From assembly GCA_934725425.1 (NCBI GenBank), contig CAKVAX010000001.1, forward strand, positions 343,180 through 407,179: DNA of 64,000 bases, read 5' to 3'. The translations under genes and the position numbers were made by a program. Below, piece by piece: positions 1 through 8,665 of the stretch. The notes beneath the pieces are model-generated. The model was not told the DNA's origin and ran no database searches. It was given only the letters and a program-made list of their open reading frames with translations. This stretch comes from an uncultured Eubacteriales bacterium (GTDB taxonomy: Bacteria; Bacillota; Clostridia; Oscillospirales; Acutalibacteraceae). Numbering within the stretch: position 1 is the first letter of the stretch; the number at the start of each line of letters is the position of its first letter.

Positions 1-121
1 AAATTTTCATCTAAATTAAATCTTTGAAATATCTCTAATGTTTTTTCAAGTGTGGCGCTCTTGTACTTAAAACAGTTGCCCAAGCTTGCTTATCATTTAA
101 AGTACTATTTATTTTCATCAT
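1..121 (-). pseudogene. Partial small ORF downstream of mazG-like gene, apparent frameshift
   Basis: On the minus strand a start codon at 121 or 118 overlaps the end of the upstream MazG-like gene by about 14 nt, which suggests translational coupling. The first codons read MKINSTLNDKQAWATV. The frame then runs to a stop after 27 residues, but from the TTTT run at about 69-72 a neighbouring frame stays open to the window edge and reads LEKTLEIFQRFNLDENF, which looks like natural protein. A one-base loss in the T run would explain this. Whether it is a real frameshift, a sequencing error or a programmed shift cannot be told, because the gene leaves the window. I do not recognise the product. 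Confidence 0.3.
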
Positions 122-470
122 TTATCTTCCATGTACGTTTTATGTTTATCTTTTCTTTTTCCTTCAAACACTTAAAAACATCAATATTTAAAATATTTGC
201 TATAGAAATTAAAACAATTAATACATCAGCTATTTCGCTTTCAATGCTGTCATAATTACATATTCTATTATGATCAACAGAAGCTCCCGGCAAATTTTTG
301 CGTACGGACTTTGTAAGCTCGCCTACTTCCTCAGTTAGCAATAAAAGTTTATCTTTAACTGTTTGGTTTGAAAATCCGCGCAATTCCAAAACTTTATTTA
401 TGTAATCTTGTACATTCGCTAATGTAGAATTTGACTTTAAATTCTCAAATAATTCTTTTTGACTTTCCAT
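105..470 (-). CDS. MazG-like nucleotide pyrophosphohydrolase
   Basis: A 121-residue protein of the all-alpha NTP pyrophosphatase (MazG-like) superfamily, which hydrolyses (d)NTPs to NMP and pyrophosphate and clears abnormal nucleotides. The metal-binding signature is visible: an EEVGEL segment near residue 47, followed by ESEIADVLIVLI near residues 77-88, matching the E-x-x-E and E-x-x-D helices of the family. The length fits single-domain members rather than the two-domain E. coli MazG. The start is preceded by a GGAGG ribosome site about 12 nt upstream. The final codons overlap the start of a small, possibly frameshifted ORF, so the two are probably co-translated. The true substrate is not predictable from sequence. 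Confidence 0.75.
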   Translation of the reverse strand: MESQKELFENLKSNSTLANVQDYINKVLELRGFSNQTVKDKLLLLTEEVGELTKSVRKNLPGASVDHNRICNYDSIESEIADVLIVLISIANILNIDVFKCLKEKEKINIKRTWKINDENK

Positions 471-605
471 TTATAAAACGACCTCCATTTTTATTGAATC
501 ACTACACGGTGATAAAACCAGAATATATTTAACCATACATCATCGAATTTATATCATTAAATATTCTGCGAATTTAAAATTTTCTGATTTTTAATATGAA
601 TTTAC

Positions 606-633
606 TTGTATATTTTTATTTTTGATATATAAT
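606..633 (+). promoter_or_regulatory. Putative sigma-A promoter for the surface protein
   Basis: TTGTAT at 606-611 and TATAAT at 628-633 are separated by 16 nt and lie about 50 nt before the start codon at 684. The surroundings are very AT-rich, so chance matches are possible. Confidence 0.4.
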
Positions 634-683
634 TATTTATGAGCAAAATTAACAAAATAATCGAATGAAAAGGAGAGAAAACT

Positions 684-2546
684 ATGAAAACCAAATCAAG
701 AAGAAAACTTACAGCACTGTTCTTTGCGATTTGCATGGCGCTTTCGTTTGTGCCGATTCCGGCTTTTGCAGAAGATTCAGCAGTCAACAATGCAACACAA
801 TTGAAGAAAGCATTAGAAGATGCGAACCGTGCGGAAATCAAGCTGGGCGGAAATATCGAGCTTTCAACAGGTTTCGATGTGGAGCGCACTGTGACTCTAG
901 ATCTTAACGGATATACACTGAGCTGCAGCCGGACGGATGAGGATATATTTATGATACGCAGCAACGGAAACCTGACAGTGAAAGATAGCCGCACCGGCGG
1001 AAAAATCGATGGCAAGAGCAAGAACTGCGGATTTAATGTCAAGGGAGGCACACTGACCTTGGAAAGCGGCAGTATCGTAAACTGCACGTCTACCGGACTC
1101 GATGGCGGTGCCGTGGATATATCTAACAATGGTAAGTTCGTTATGAACGGAGGTGCCATTATGAACTGTAAAGCCATCGATGACGGTGGTGCAGTGGATA
1201 TAGGCAGCGGTTGCACCTTCATCATGAACGGCGGCACCATCGGTAATTGTAGAGCCGACGATGATGGTGGAGCCATATTTATCAAGCAGCGCGGCACTTT
1301 TGAGTTAAATGGCGGTACCATTCAGAAATGCTCTGCCGGAAAAAACGGAGGAGCGGTGAATATTTACGAAGATGGTCGCTTTACTATGACTGGCGGCACC
1401 ATAAAAAGCTGCGAAGTAGATCTAGGTGGAAGCGGCATTGCGGTGTACGGCAAAAACAATAAGGCTGTGGTTACCATGACCGGAGGCACCTTTGAAGACT
1501 GCGGCGTATCTCCTTATTCCTTTGATGAATTCACCGTGAACTTTGACTCTAACGGCGGCAGCGCTGTGCCCGAGCAGAAGCTGCTAAATGCTCCGGCAGT
1601 TAAGCCCGCCGACCCGAAGAAATCCGGCTATGATTTTACCGGATGGTACCTTGAAGAAGAAAAATATACCTTTACCGAAAATGTCACCGAGGACATTACC
1701 CTGAAAGCACATTGGACACCCACGGGTATGCCGACCGTTATCGACGTGGTAGAAATCAACGATGTAACTGTCAGCTTTAAGGACGGGGATAAGCCGGTGT
1801 TCACCGGAAAGGTGCCCGATGGCGCCGACTATGCATACCGGTGCGAATGGTGGGAATTGGATAGAAAGACCGGCGCGATGTCTACAGACTTCGGTAATTT
1901 TTATGAAAACAAATTCACCAATTTTGAAGCCGGAAAGACCTATCACTATGGTGTGTATGTAACGACTATTTATGGCGATCGATATGTATTCGGACCAAAC
2001 ACCAAACTGAAAATCAACGGCGAATTTGTGAATTACAAGCGCTATGAAGGCGATGATAGCGACGGTTCCAACGGCATCATGTGGGTCATCACCGATCTAA
2101 CCATGACACCGCAAGCAACCAACGAAGCCACCGAATATGAAGTAATCGAAGGCGCAAATGGAACTTGGATGCAGAATAGTGATAAAGAACTTAGGTTCCG
2201 TATCAATGGAGATATATCAAAATTTGTTGGCGTTAAAGTCGATGACGAGTGGCTTGATAAAGAAAATTATGTAGCTGACGCAGGTTCAACAATCGTAACT
2301 TTAAAAAATGAGTATCTTAAAAATCTTTCCGTAGGAAAACACAAGATTACATTCGTTTACACGGACGGCGAAGCCAGCACAAATTTCGAAGTCAGGGAAT
2401 CTGAAAAAATTTACGAAAATTCAGACATTTCTGAGCCGAATATTCCTAAAACAGGAGATAATATCAGTGTAAATTTCTGGCTAATGAATGCCTTAGGAAT
2501 GCTGATGTTAGTACTCTTGAACAGAAAGAAAAAATACAATATTTAA
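684..2546 (+). CDS. Sortase-anchored surface protein with beta-helix-like repeats and an InlB-type B repeat
   Basis: A 620-residue exported wall protein. Residues 1-30 form a Sec signal peptide (KRKL-type basic start, hydrophobic core, AFA cleavage site). Residues about 35-280 hold glycine-rich repeats of the type GGAVDI...F.MNGGTI, which look like a right-handed parallel beta-helix. Residues about 285-345 resemble a Listeria-Bacteroides (InlB B) repeat with the FDSNGG and GYDFTGWY motifs. A beta-rich domain precedes a C-terminal sorting signal: IPKTGD, a hydrophobic stretch, and an RKKK tail. The start follows an AGGAGAG ribosome site. Base composition is GC-richer than the neighbours up to about 2170 and AT-rich after, so most of the gene may have been acquired. 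The probable role is adhesion or matrix binding; the ligand is unknown. The class B sortase at 29798-30745 is the only sortase in the window. Confidence 0.85.
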   Translation: MKTKSRRKLTALFFAICMALSFVPIPAFAEDSAVNNATQLKKALEDANRAEIKLGGNIELSTGFDVERTVTLDLNGYTLSCSRTDEDIFMIRSNGNLTVKDSRTGGKIDGKSKNCGFNVKGGTLTLESGSIVNCTSTGLDGGAVDISNNGKFVMNGGAIMNCKAIDDGGAVDIGSGCTFIMNGGTIGNCRADDDGGAIFIKQRGTFELNGGTIQKCSAGKNGGAVNIYEDGRFTMTGGTIKSCEVDLGGSGIAVYGKNNKAVVTMTGGTFEDCGVSPYSFDEFTVNFDSNGGSAVPEQKLLNAPAVKPADPKKSGYDFTGWYLEEEKYTFTENVTEDITLKAHWTPTGMPTVIDVVEINDVTVSFKDGDKPVFTGKVPDGADYAYRCEWWELDRKTGAMSTDFGNFYENKFTNFEAGKTYHYGVYVTTIYGDRYVFGPNTKLKINGEFVNYKRYEGDDSDGSNGIMWVITDLTMTPQATNEATEYEVIEGANGTWMQNSDKELRFRINGDISKFVGVKVDDEWLDKENYVADAGSTIVTLKNEYLKNLSVGKHKITFVYTDGEASTNFEVRESEKIYENSDISEPNIPKTGDNISVNFWLMNALGMLMLVLLNRKKKYNI

Positions 2547-2562
2547 TTTTGAATGAATACAA

Positions 2563-2622
2563 CGCTTTTACTTACATCAATAAATTAAAAATTTAATGAC
2601 AAGTAAAAGCGCTATCTTTTTA
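2563..2622 (+). terminator. Rho-independent terminator after the surface protein gene
   Basis: An 11-bp perfect inverted repeat (2563-2573 and 2601-2611, CGCTTTTACTT and its complement) followed by a T-rich run. The loop is long (27 nt). Confidence 0.6.
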
Positions 2623-3162
2623 TTATTTTAAATTATTTTTTAAATATCTCTCTTCCTCGCTAAATATACATCCGCAATATTTTTGCATATAGAAGCCTTT
2701 TTCTCGCGCCAATTTTTGACCTTCTCTAAAATACGATCTAAAATCATGATAAAAAAATTCCACGCCATACTTATAAGCCATTTGATTGGCGATTTTGCAA
2801 ATTAAATCATGATTTTGATAAGGGCTGATTAATAATGTTGTGCTAAAAAAATCATAATTATTTTCCGAAGCAAATCTTGCAGTTTTTTCAAGTCTTTGCA
2901 AATAGCACTTCGCACATCTGTCGGAAAAATTCGGATATACCGAAGATATGAAATCTCTGAGACCATATTCATCTTCAAGAATAATCTCTAAATTTTCATC
3001 TTCCGAATATTTAACAAGAGTATCTCTCCTATTTTTATACTCCATGTAAGGATGTATATTGGGATTATACCAATAGATTACCGGAGTGAAATTTGCTTTT
3101 TGCAATTCATCGATGCACTTAACGGAACACGGCGCACAACATGTATGTAACAGGACTTTCAT
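2623..3162 (-). CDS. queH: Epoxyqueuosine reductase QueH
   Basis: A 179-residue protein of the QueH (DUF208) family, which performs the last step of queuosine biosynthesis in tRNA, reducing epoxyqueuosine to queuosine, and replaces the cobalamin-dependent QueG. The family cysteine pattern is present: HTCCAPC at residues 6-12, CAKC near residue 83, and CGC near residue 163, which serve iron-sulfur binding and a redox pair. No queC, queD, queE or queF is seen in this window, so the cell may salvage a queuosine precursor. The gene lies 4 nt downstream of a small membrane-protein gene and is probably co-transcribed with it. Confidence 0.9.
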   Translation of the reverse strand: MKVLLHTCCAPCSVKCIDELQKANFTPVIYWYNPNIHPYMEYKNRRDTLVKYSEDENLEIILEDEYGLRDFISSVYPNFSDRCAKCYLQRLEKTARFASENNYDFFSTTLLISPYQNHDLICKIANQMAYKYGVEFFYHDFRSYFREGQKLAREKGFYMQKYCGCIFSEEERYLKNNLK

Positions 3163-3166
3163 CTAA

Positions 3167-3457
3167 TCACTTCTTTTCGGGTTCGGCATCATTGTTTTCT
3201 TTCTTTGTCCAGGAATATATTCCACGTATTGCCAACACAAAATATACGAAGAAAAGAACTCCTTGAGCGTATTCTCCAATCATAAAAAACCTTACACTCA
3301 TGTACAAATTTGAACAAAGCCAAAAAATAAATCCCCATTTATTTCTTTCAGCGTTCATTAATGTACCTGCAAGAGCTACTACTGACATTACCCCCGATAA
3401 AAAGTTCCACGGGTTGCACCACCAAGCAATTACCGAATTAAACCAACTTAAAAACAT
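3167..3457 (-). CDS. Small PnuC-like membrane protein
   Basis: A 96-residue protein with about three hydrophobic segments (roughly residues 15-33, 41-58 and 64-82) and a charged C-terminal tail. The pattern of tryptophans and the closing IYSWTKK resemble the PnuC vitamin transporters, but the protein is less than half the length of a full PnuC. An AAGGAAG ribosome site precedes the start. It ends 4 nt before queH. Because queH sits in the same unit and no other queuosine genes are visible, import of a queuosine precursor is a possible role; this is inference from position only. Confidence 0.5.
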   Translation of the reverse strand: MFLSWFNSVIAWWCNPWNFLSGVMSVVALAGTLMNAERNKWGFIFWLCSNLYMSVRFFMIGEYAQGVLFFVYFVLAIRGIYSWTKKENNDAEPEKK

Positions 3458-3578
3458 TTTCTACTTCCTTTCTGATTTTAAAACTGATACAGTTTTCTTT
3501 ATTTTAATCTCATAAAATATTATAATATATTTAGACGTGTAATGTAAAATTAAATTTAATAATTTAAGGAGATTTTTT

Positions 3579-4844
3579 ATGTCATCACCTTTAGCTGACA
3601 GAATTCGTCCGACAGAGCTTTCGGATATGGTCGGGCAATCACATATATTCGGAAAAAACAGTCTATTTTCAAATTTAATAAATTCAAATCACATACCAAA
3701 TATCATATTTTACGGTCCACCGGGTACCGGAAAAACCACTACCGCAAAAATAATATGCAAAAAAGCTAACAAAACTTTTTTTAAAATAAACGCCACAAAT
3801 TCTTCGCTTTCCGAAATAAAAAACATAATATCAGAGATAAACCCCATCACAGCCCCAAACGGAGCAATCCTTTACATAGATGAAATTCAATATTTTAATA
3901 AAAAACAACAACAATCTCTTTTGGAATACATAGAAAACGGAAAAATAACTCTAATAGCATCAACTACAGAAAATCCGTATTTTTACGTATACAACGCTCT
4001 TCTTAGTAGGTCAAATATTTTTGAATTTAAAGCTCTTGATGCAAAAGACATACAAAAGGCGCTCATAAGGGCTATTAATTTTTTAGAAAGTGAGAAAAAT
4101 ATAAAAATTAATTACTCCGAGGAATTTTTAAATAAAATTTCTCAACTCAGCGGCGGAGATGTTCGAAAAGCAATTAACAATTTGGAATTATTATATTTTT
4201 CTTCCGGCTCTAAAAATAGCTCGGTTGATCTTAATGATGCAAATTTACTGAATCAAATTGAAAATAATTACTCCACAAGCTATAACAAAACAGGTGACGA
4301 CCATTTTGATTTACTTTCTGCACTCCAAAAATCTTTGAGAGGATCGGATCCTCATGCTTCGATATATTATTTGGCAAAACTTTTAAAATCGGGAGAATTA
4401 ATAAGCACTTGTCGCAGAATCTTAGTATGTGCATGCGAAGATGTAGGACTCGCTTATCCAAACATATTCTCGCAAATAAAATCTTTAACCGACATAGCTT
4501 TACAGGTTGGAATGCCCGAAGCCAGAATTCCTTTGGCTGACGCTGTGATTTTAATAGCAATGTCGCCTAAATCCAATTCGGCGTACAAAGCTGTCAACGA
4601 AGCTTTTAAAGACTTAGAATCCGGATACGATTATCCTGTCCCAAGGCACCTACAAAATGTTCACTGCGATTCAACCGATTCATCTACCGAAAATTCTCAA
4701 TACAAATATCCACATTCATACCCAAATCACTGGGTGAATCAGCAGTATTTACCCGATAATATTAAAAATAAAAAATATTATTATCCCCAGAAAAATAAAA
4801 ATGAAGCTGCCTTCAAAAACTACCGGGAAAAAATAACAAAATAA
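3579..4844 (+). CDS. rarA: Replication-associated recombination protein A (RarA/MgsA)
   Basis: A 421-residue AAA+ ATPase related to clamp-loader subunits, acting at stalled replication forks. The N-terminal RIRPTELSDMVGQ segment is typical of the family. Walker A is GPPGTGKTT near residue 47, Walker B is LYIDEIQ near residue 99, and sensor 1 is ASTTENP near 131. The C-terminal tetramerisation region with SDPHASIYYLAKLL and the CEDVGLAYP motif near residue 290 is present. The length is close to the family norm. The start follows an AAGGAG ribosome site. A small opposing ORF overlaps its last 96 nt. Confidence 0.93.
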   Translation: MSSPLADRIRPTELSDMVGQSHIFGKNSLFSNLINSNHIPNIIFYGPPGTGKTTTAKIICKKANKTFFKINATNSSLSEIKNIISEINPITAPNGAILYIDEIQYFNKKQQQSLLEYIENGKITLIASTTENPYFYVYNALLSRSNIFEFKALDAKDIQKALIRAINFLESEKNIKINYSEEFLNKISQLSGGDVRKAINNLELLYFSSGSKNSSVDLNDANLLNQIENNYSTSYNKTGDDHFDLLSALQKSLRGSDPHASIYYLAKLLKSGELISTCRRILVCACEDVGLAYPNIFSQIKSLTDIALQVGMPEARIPLADAVILIAMSPKSNSAYKAVNEAFKDLESGYDYPVPRHLQNVHCDSTDSSTENSQYKYPHSYPNHWVNQQYLPDNIKNKKYYYPQKNKNEAAFKNYREKITK

Positions 4845-4943
4845 ACATTTTAAAAATAACATACTAATCGCAAGGATTCCTATAACAGAAAGTAAAAACG
4901 CCATGATAAATAAAAATTTTAAAAATCCGCCTAAACATCCCAT
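4749..4943 (-). CDS. Small hydrophobic membrane protein overlapping the end of rarA
   Basis: A 64-residue, almost wholly hydrophobic ORF with two likely membrane segments (about residues 8-32 and 45-63) and three cysteines. It starts inside the last codons of the lipase gene, 12 nt after an AGGAG site, and runs convergently into the 3' end of rarA by 96 nt. The arrangement fits a translationally coupled small gene, but the overlap with a conserved gene and the AT-rich composition leave chance as an alternative. Confidence 0.35.
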   Translation of the reverse strand: MGCLGGFLKFLFIMAFLLSVIGILAISMLFLKCLFCYFFPVVFEGSFIFIFLGIIIFFIFNIIG

Positions 4944-5599
4944 ATGTTTGAATAATACTCCTGAAGTGCATGATATTTATTAGAAAACGGATTTAGAACG
5001 AAGTTTTTCAATTTGATTACAGAGCCAACATGCTCATATCCTAAAAATTTAAATGGCAGCTTGGTAATAAAATCATTTCGGGTTTCAATTCTTAAAGTTT
5101 TAAAAATTCTTAGATTATACGAATCTTTAAAGGCTTTATTCCCCACTCTCGGGCAGCCAAACACTATTACTTCGTAATCCTTGAACGGATAATTATATTC
5201 CAAATCCACAGCACAAAGAATAGCGAGCGCCGCACCATACGAGTGACCTGTCACAGAAATATTTTGAATATCATATTTTTTTATAATATCATGTATTTTT
5301 CCCCTTACATTTTTAACTTTATATGTGCTTAAAAACCCCGAATGTACCTTTATTTTAGAACGATGATTTCCATATGGAACTACAGATTTCCAAAATTTAA
5401 AATTTGTATTCCAATCTTTGCATGAATCAGAACCTCTAAATACTATGGTAGCAGAATTATTTTTTATTTTGATAAAACCCTGTACATCAGTTTTTTTGTC
5501 ATCAATAACCACTAGCTTGGTTTTTTCGTCAAGCGGATGAAAATCGCTATAGGACATTCCGCAATATTCAAGCATTTTAAGTATTTTACTTTTATTCAA
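4931..5599 (-). CDS. Lipase family (class 3) alpha/beta hydrolase
   Basis: A 222-residue protein of the fungal-type class 3 lipase family. The nucleophile elbow GHSYG is at residues 118-122 (Ser120). An Asp follows in RNDFITKLP and a His in YEHVGS or near the C-terminus (YHALQ), completing a plausible triad. The IVFRGSD segment near residue 52 forms the usual oxyanion strand. There is no signal peptide, so the enzyme should be cytoplasmic. The substrate could be lipid or another ester. A small membrane protein gene is coupled downstream. Confidence 0.8.
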   Translation of the reverse strand: MNKSKILKMLEYCGMSYSDFHPLDEKTKLVVIDDKKTDVQGFIKIKNNSATIVFRGSDSCKDWNTNFKFWKSVVPYGNHRSKIKVHSGFLSTYKVKNVRGKIHDIIKKYDIQNISVTGHSYGAALAILCAVDLEYNYPFKDYEVIVFGCPRVGNKAFKDSYNLRIFKTLRIETRNDFITKLPFKFLGYEHVGSVIKLKNFVLNPFSNKYHALQEYYSNIWDV

Positions 5600-5674
5600 C
5601 TAAAACTCACCTCTCAAATTTATATGCTAAATTTAAGAGATTAAATCACAAAGTAAATTTTAGTTTAAAAGGCT

Positions 5675-7546
5675 CTAGCAAACGCCAAAGCCTTTTTCTT
5701 TTATAATTTTTTCCATTCCTTTTACATCCAGCGAAAATAATTCCAGTTGCTGATTGCTGCTACAGTGGCACACAAATCCTTGATTAATGGCTTGAATACT
5801 ATATTTTCCCTTGTATTCTTTATTCAACAGGGCGTTGCCTACAAATTCAGATACACTGCCTAAAATTTCACTTTCTTCAAAAAATATTATATTTTCAAAA
5901 TTCTTTATCACGTCAATAATTTGTTGCCCAATGGGATTAATCACATTAAGCTTCAATATACAAAAATCTATTCCTTCGGAGTTTAAATTTTCTCTTGCAA
6001 TGCATGCATTCGAAAAAATTCTTCCGTAGGTTATAACCAAATTTTTTGAATTTATATTTCCGTAAAAATCGTAATCTTTACCTGTATATAAATAATCATC
6101 CGGCTTTTTAAATTCAGAACCTCTCGGATACCTGATTACTATAAGACCGGTTTTTTCATTGATTGCAGATTTAAGCATAAAACTCAGTTCGTTTAAAAAA
6201 CTGGGAGCAAAAATAGTAGTACCGGGAATTGTCCTTAAGAAAGGAACATCAAAAATTCCCTGGTGAGTTTCTCCGTCTTCACCGGTAAGTCCTGCCCTAT
6301 CTACAGCCAAAATCACCTTTTGGCCCTGCATTGCTACATCATGTATCAGCTGGTCATACGAGCGCTGTAAAAACGTGGAATAAACCGCAAATACCGGTAT
6401 CATTCCTCCTGCGGCAAGTCCACCGGCAAAAGTCACCGCATGTTCTTCTGCTATTCCTACATCAAAAAATCTGTTTTTATAATACTTTTTAAAATTTACA
6501 AGCCCCGTTCCACCTGTCATAGCAGCAGTTATTGCACATATTTTATCATTATTCTCGGCAATTTCGCATAAAGTGTCCCCAAATTCATCTGAAAAAGTTT
6601 TTTGAATTTTTTGTGCTCTTTCCCCCGACTCAGAATTGAACCTGGATACGGCATGATAAATACCAGGTTCCTTTTCGGCATACTTGTATCCTTTGCCTTT
6701 TACAGTGAGCACATGAACAACCGTAGGTTTATTTAAATTTTTGGCAATTTTTAAAGCTTTTTGCAGATGATCCAGATTATGTCCATCAATCGGTCCATAG
6801 TAGGCAAGTCCCATATCTTCAAAAATACTGTTTTTGTAAATCGCCTTTTTAATAAAGGCCTTAAAACCTTTCATAAGGTATTTTAAGTTTACTCCTATAG
6901 ACGTCTTGTTAAGGACTTTTTCCATTGTATTTTTTAATTTCATATAAGAAGGTCTAATCCTTGCGGCTGATAAATATCTGGCAACAGCTCCGACGTTTTT
7001 TGAAATTGACATTTTATTATCATTGAGTATTATAATAAAATTTTTTTTGAATCTCCCGGCATTATTAATAGCTTCGTAAGCGAGCCCGCCGGTAAGAGCA
7101 CCATCGCCTATCACAGCTATTGTATGACCTTTTTCTTTCAATATTTTTTTTGAATACGCATATCCAAGAGCCGCCGATATAGACGTGCTACTGTGGCCTT
7201 CTGTAAAAACATCGTATTTGCTTTCATTTTTATTTGTAAATCCGGAAATTCCATCTTTTTGCCTCAAGGTGTCTATTTTTTCAAATCTTCCGGTGAGCAT
7301 CTTATGCACATAACTTTGGTGACTAACATCCCAAATAATTTTATCATCAGGGCTGTCAAAAACTTTATGTAAAGCTACGGTGAGCTCAACCACGCCTAAA
7401 TTTGAAGACAAATGCCCACCATTATTTGAAACTACTTCTATGAGCTTCGAACGAATCTCTGCGCACAACTCATCTAAATTATCGATTTTATTTAAATCGG
7501 ACGGACAATTTATACTGTTTAACAACGAATAATCTTTATTTTCCAT
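5675..7546 (-). CDS. dxs: 1-deoxy-D-xylulose-5-phosphate synthase
   Basis: A 623-residue thiamine-diphosphate enzyme that condenses pyruvate and glyceraldehyde 3-phosphate in the first step of the MEP isoprenoid pathway. The ThDP/Mg motif GDGALTGG is at residues 147-154 and is followed by NDNKMSI near 175. The central transketolase domain holds DVGIAEEHAVTFAGG and the RAGLTGEDG segment. The length is normal for the family. It is the last gene of a minus-strand unit downstream of ispA, 35 nt away, so substrate supply and chain elongation are coordinated. Other MEP genes (ispF, ispE) are at 16.2 and 19.8 kb. Confidence 0.96.
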   Translation of the reverse strand: MENKDYSLLNSINCPSDLNKIDNLDELCAEIRSKLIEVVSNNGGHLSSNLGVVELTVALHKVFDSPDDKIIWDVSHQSYVHKMLTGRFEKIDTLRQKDGISGFTNKNESKYDVFTEGHSSTSISAALGYAYSKKILKEKGHTIAVIGDGALTGGLAYEAINNAGRFKKNFIIILNDNKMSISKNVGAVARYLSAARIRPSYMKLKNTMEKVLNKTSIGVNLKYLMKGFKAFIKKAIYKNSIFEDMGLAYYGPIDGHNLDHLQKALKIAKNLNKPTVVHVLTVKGKGYKYAEKEPGIYHAVSRFNSESGERAQKIQKTFSDEFGDTLCEIAENNDKICAITAAMTGGTGLVNFKKYYKNRFFDVGIAEEHAVTFAGGLAAGGMIPVFAVYSTFLQRSYDQLIHDVAMQGQKVILAVDRAGLTGEDGETHQGIFDVPFLRTIPGTTIFAPSFLNELSFMLKSAINEKTGLIVIRYPRGSEFKKPDDYLYTGKDYDFYGNINSKNLVITYGRIFSNACIARENLNSEGIDFCILKLNVINPIGQQIIDVIKNFENIIFFEESEILGSVSEFVGNALLNKEYKGKYSIQAINQGFVCHCSSNQQLELFSLDVKGMEKIIKEKGFGVC

Positions 7547-7581
7547 AATTTTACTCCTAAATTTTATGAATCAAACCTTTA

Positions 7582-8424
7582 TTAATATAATCGTGACAAT
7601 AAAGAATCTGCCAGCTCGGACAAAAATTCCGAATCTTCTTCGAAAACATTCAACGAATTTTTTGCCTGATTTGAAAGCTTTATAGCGTAATCTTTAGCTT
7701 CTTTAATACCGCCGAATTTTTCAATATTTTCAGATTCTTTATCTAAAATATCATCTATTATTTGAAAACACAATCCAACATTGCTTCCATAGATTTTGGC
7801 AGCAGACAAATAAACATCTTTTGAATCGGCAGCTACAACCCCTATTTCTGCGCTTGCGGATATTAAATTTGCTGTTTTTAAACTATACATTTTTAAAATA
7901 TCTTCTTTGGAAATTTTTGAAATATCCGAATGCAAATCCACAGCCTGACCCGAAACCATTCCGAACGCACCGGCTCTTTGAGATAAAATTCCGATTGCTT
8001 TTACAATTTTACTGCTTTCTATTTCAGATTTATCAATAGAAGAAATCAACTCAAAAGCGTTTGTCAGTAGAGCATCTCCGGCCAACAGAGCCATATCTTC
8101 TCCAAACTTTACGTGATTGCACGGCTTGCCCCTGCGCATAGTGTCGTTGTCCATTGCCGGCAAATCATCATGAATCAAAGAGTAAGTATGCACCATTTCT
8201 ATAGCTAGAGCAAATTTCAAAATTTCAGAACTTTTTCCTCCACAAAGCTCATAAAACGCCATCGCAATTATCGGGCGAATACGTTTTCCTTTAGAAATCA
8301 AACTATATTTCATTGACTCAAATAAAGTATCATTCACTTGATTTTTTTTGAGTTCATCTAAATATTTTTCAATGTAATTTTCAAATCTTGAAAGGTACAT
8401 ATTAAATTTATCTTTAAATACCAA
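7582..8424 (-). CDS. ispA: Polyprenyl (farnesyl/geranyl) diphosphate synthase
   Basis: A 280-residue all-alpha trans-prenyltransferase. The first aspartate-rich motif DDLPAMD is at residues 86-92, followed by the RRGKP segment, and the second, DDILD, is at 224-228. The insertion in the first motif (two residues between the Asp pairs) is typical of bacterial farnesyl diphosphate synthases. The order xseA-xseB-ispA-dxs is a common Firmicutes cluster. The exact chain length of the product cannot be read from sequence alone. Confidence 0.93.
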   Translation of the reverse strand: MVFKDKFNMYLSRFENYIEKYLDELKKNQVNDTLFESMKYSLISKGKRIRPIIAMAFYELCGGKSSEILKFALAIEMVHTYSLIHDDLPAMDNDTMRRGKPCNHVKFGEDMALLAGDALLTNAFELISSIDKSEIESSKIVKAIGILSQRAGAFGMVSGQAVDLHSDISKISKEDILKMYSLKTANLISASAEIGVVAADSKDVYLSAAKIYGSNVGLCFQIIDDILDKESENIEKFGGIKEAKDYAIKLSNQAKNSLNVFEEDSEFLSELADSLLSRLY

Positions 8425-8448
8425 CAGTCAAAAACTCCTCTTTAAATT

Positions 8449-8640
8449 TTATTTTAAATTCACTTTTTCCACTCGTTGCTTAGCATTTTCCAGCATATCT
8501 TTACAGTAATTGCTGATATTGGCTCCTTCTTCGTAGAGCGCGATAGAATCTTCTAAACTTTCTTCTCCGGATTCTAAACGCTCTACTATTTTTTCGAGTT
8601 TTTCCAGAGTAGATTCAAAACTTGCATTGGATTTTTTCAT
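8449..8640 (-). CDS. xseB: Exodeoxyribonuclease VII small subunit
   Basis: A 63-residue helical protein with the family pattern FESTLEKLEKIVERLESGEESLEDSIALYEEG split over two helices. XseB subunits decorate XseA to form exonuclease VII, which degrades single-stranded DNA in both directions. It lies between xseA and ispA in the same orientation, as usual. Confidence 0.93.
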   Translation of the reverse strand: MKKSNASFESTLEKLEKIVERLESGEESLEDSIALYEEGANISNYCKDMLENAKQRVEKVNLK

Positions 8641-8665
8641 AACGGTTACACCTTCAATTTTACAA

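Noticed and set aside
602..1321. A 239-codon frame antisense to the surface protein
   Set aside because: Pro/Ser-rich translation is the complement of the glycine-rich repeats; no ribosome site.
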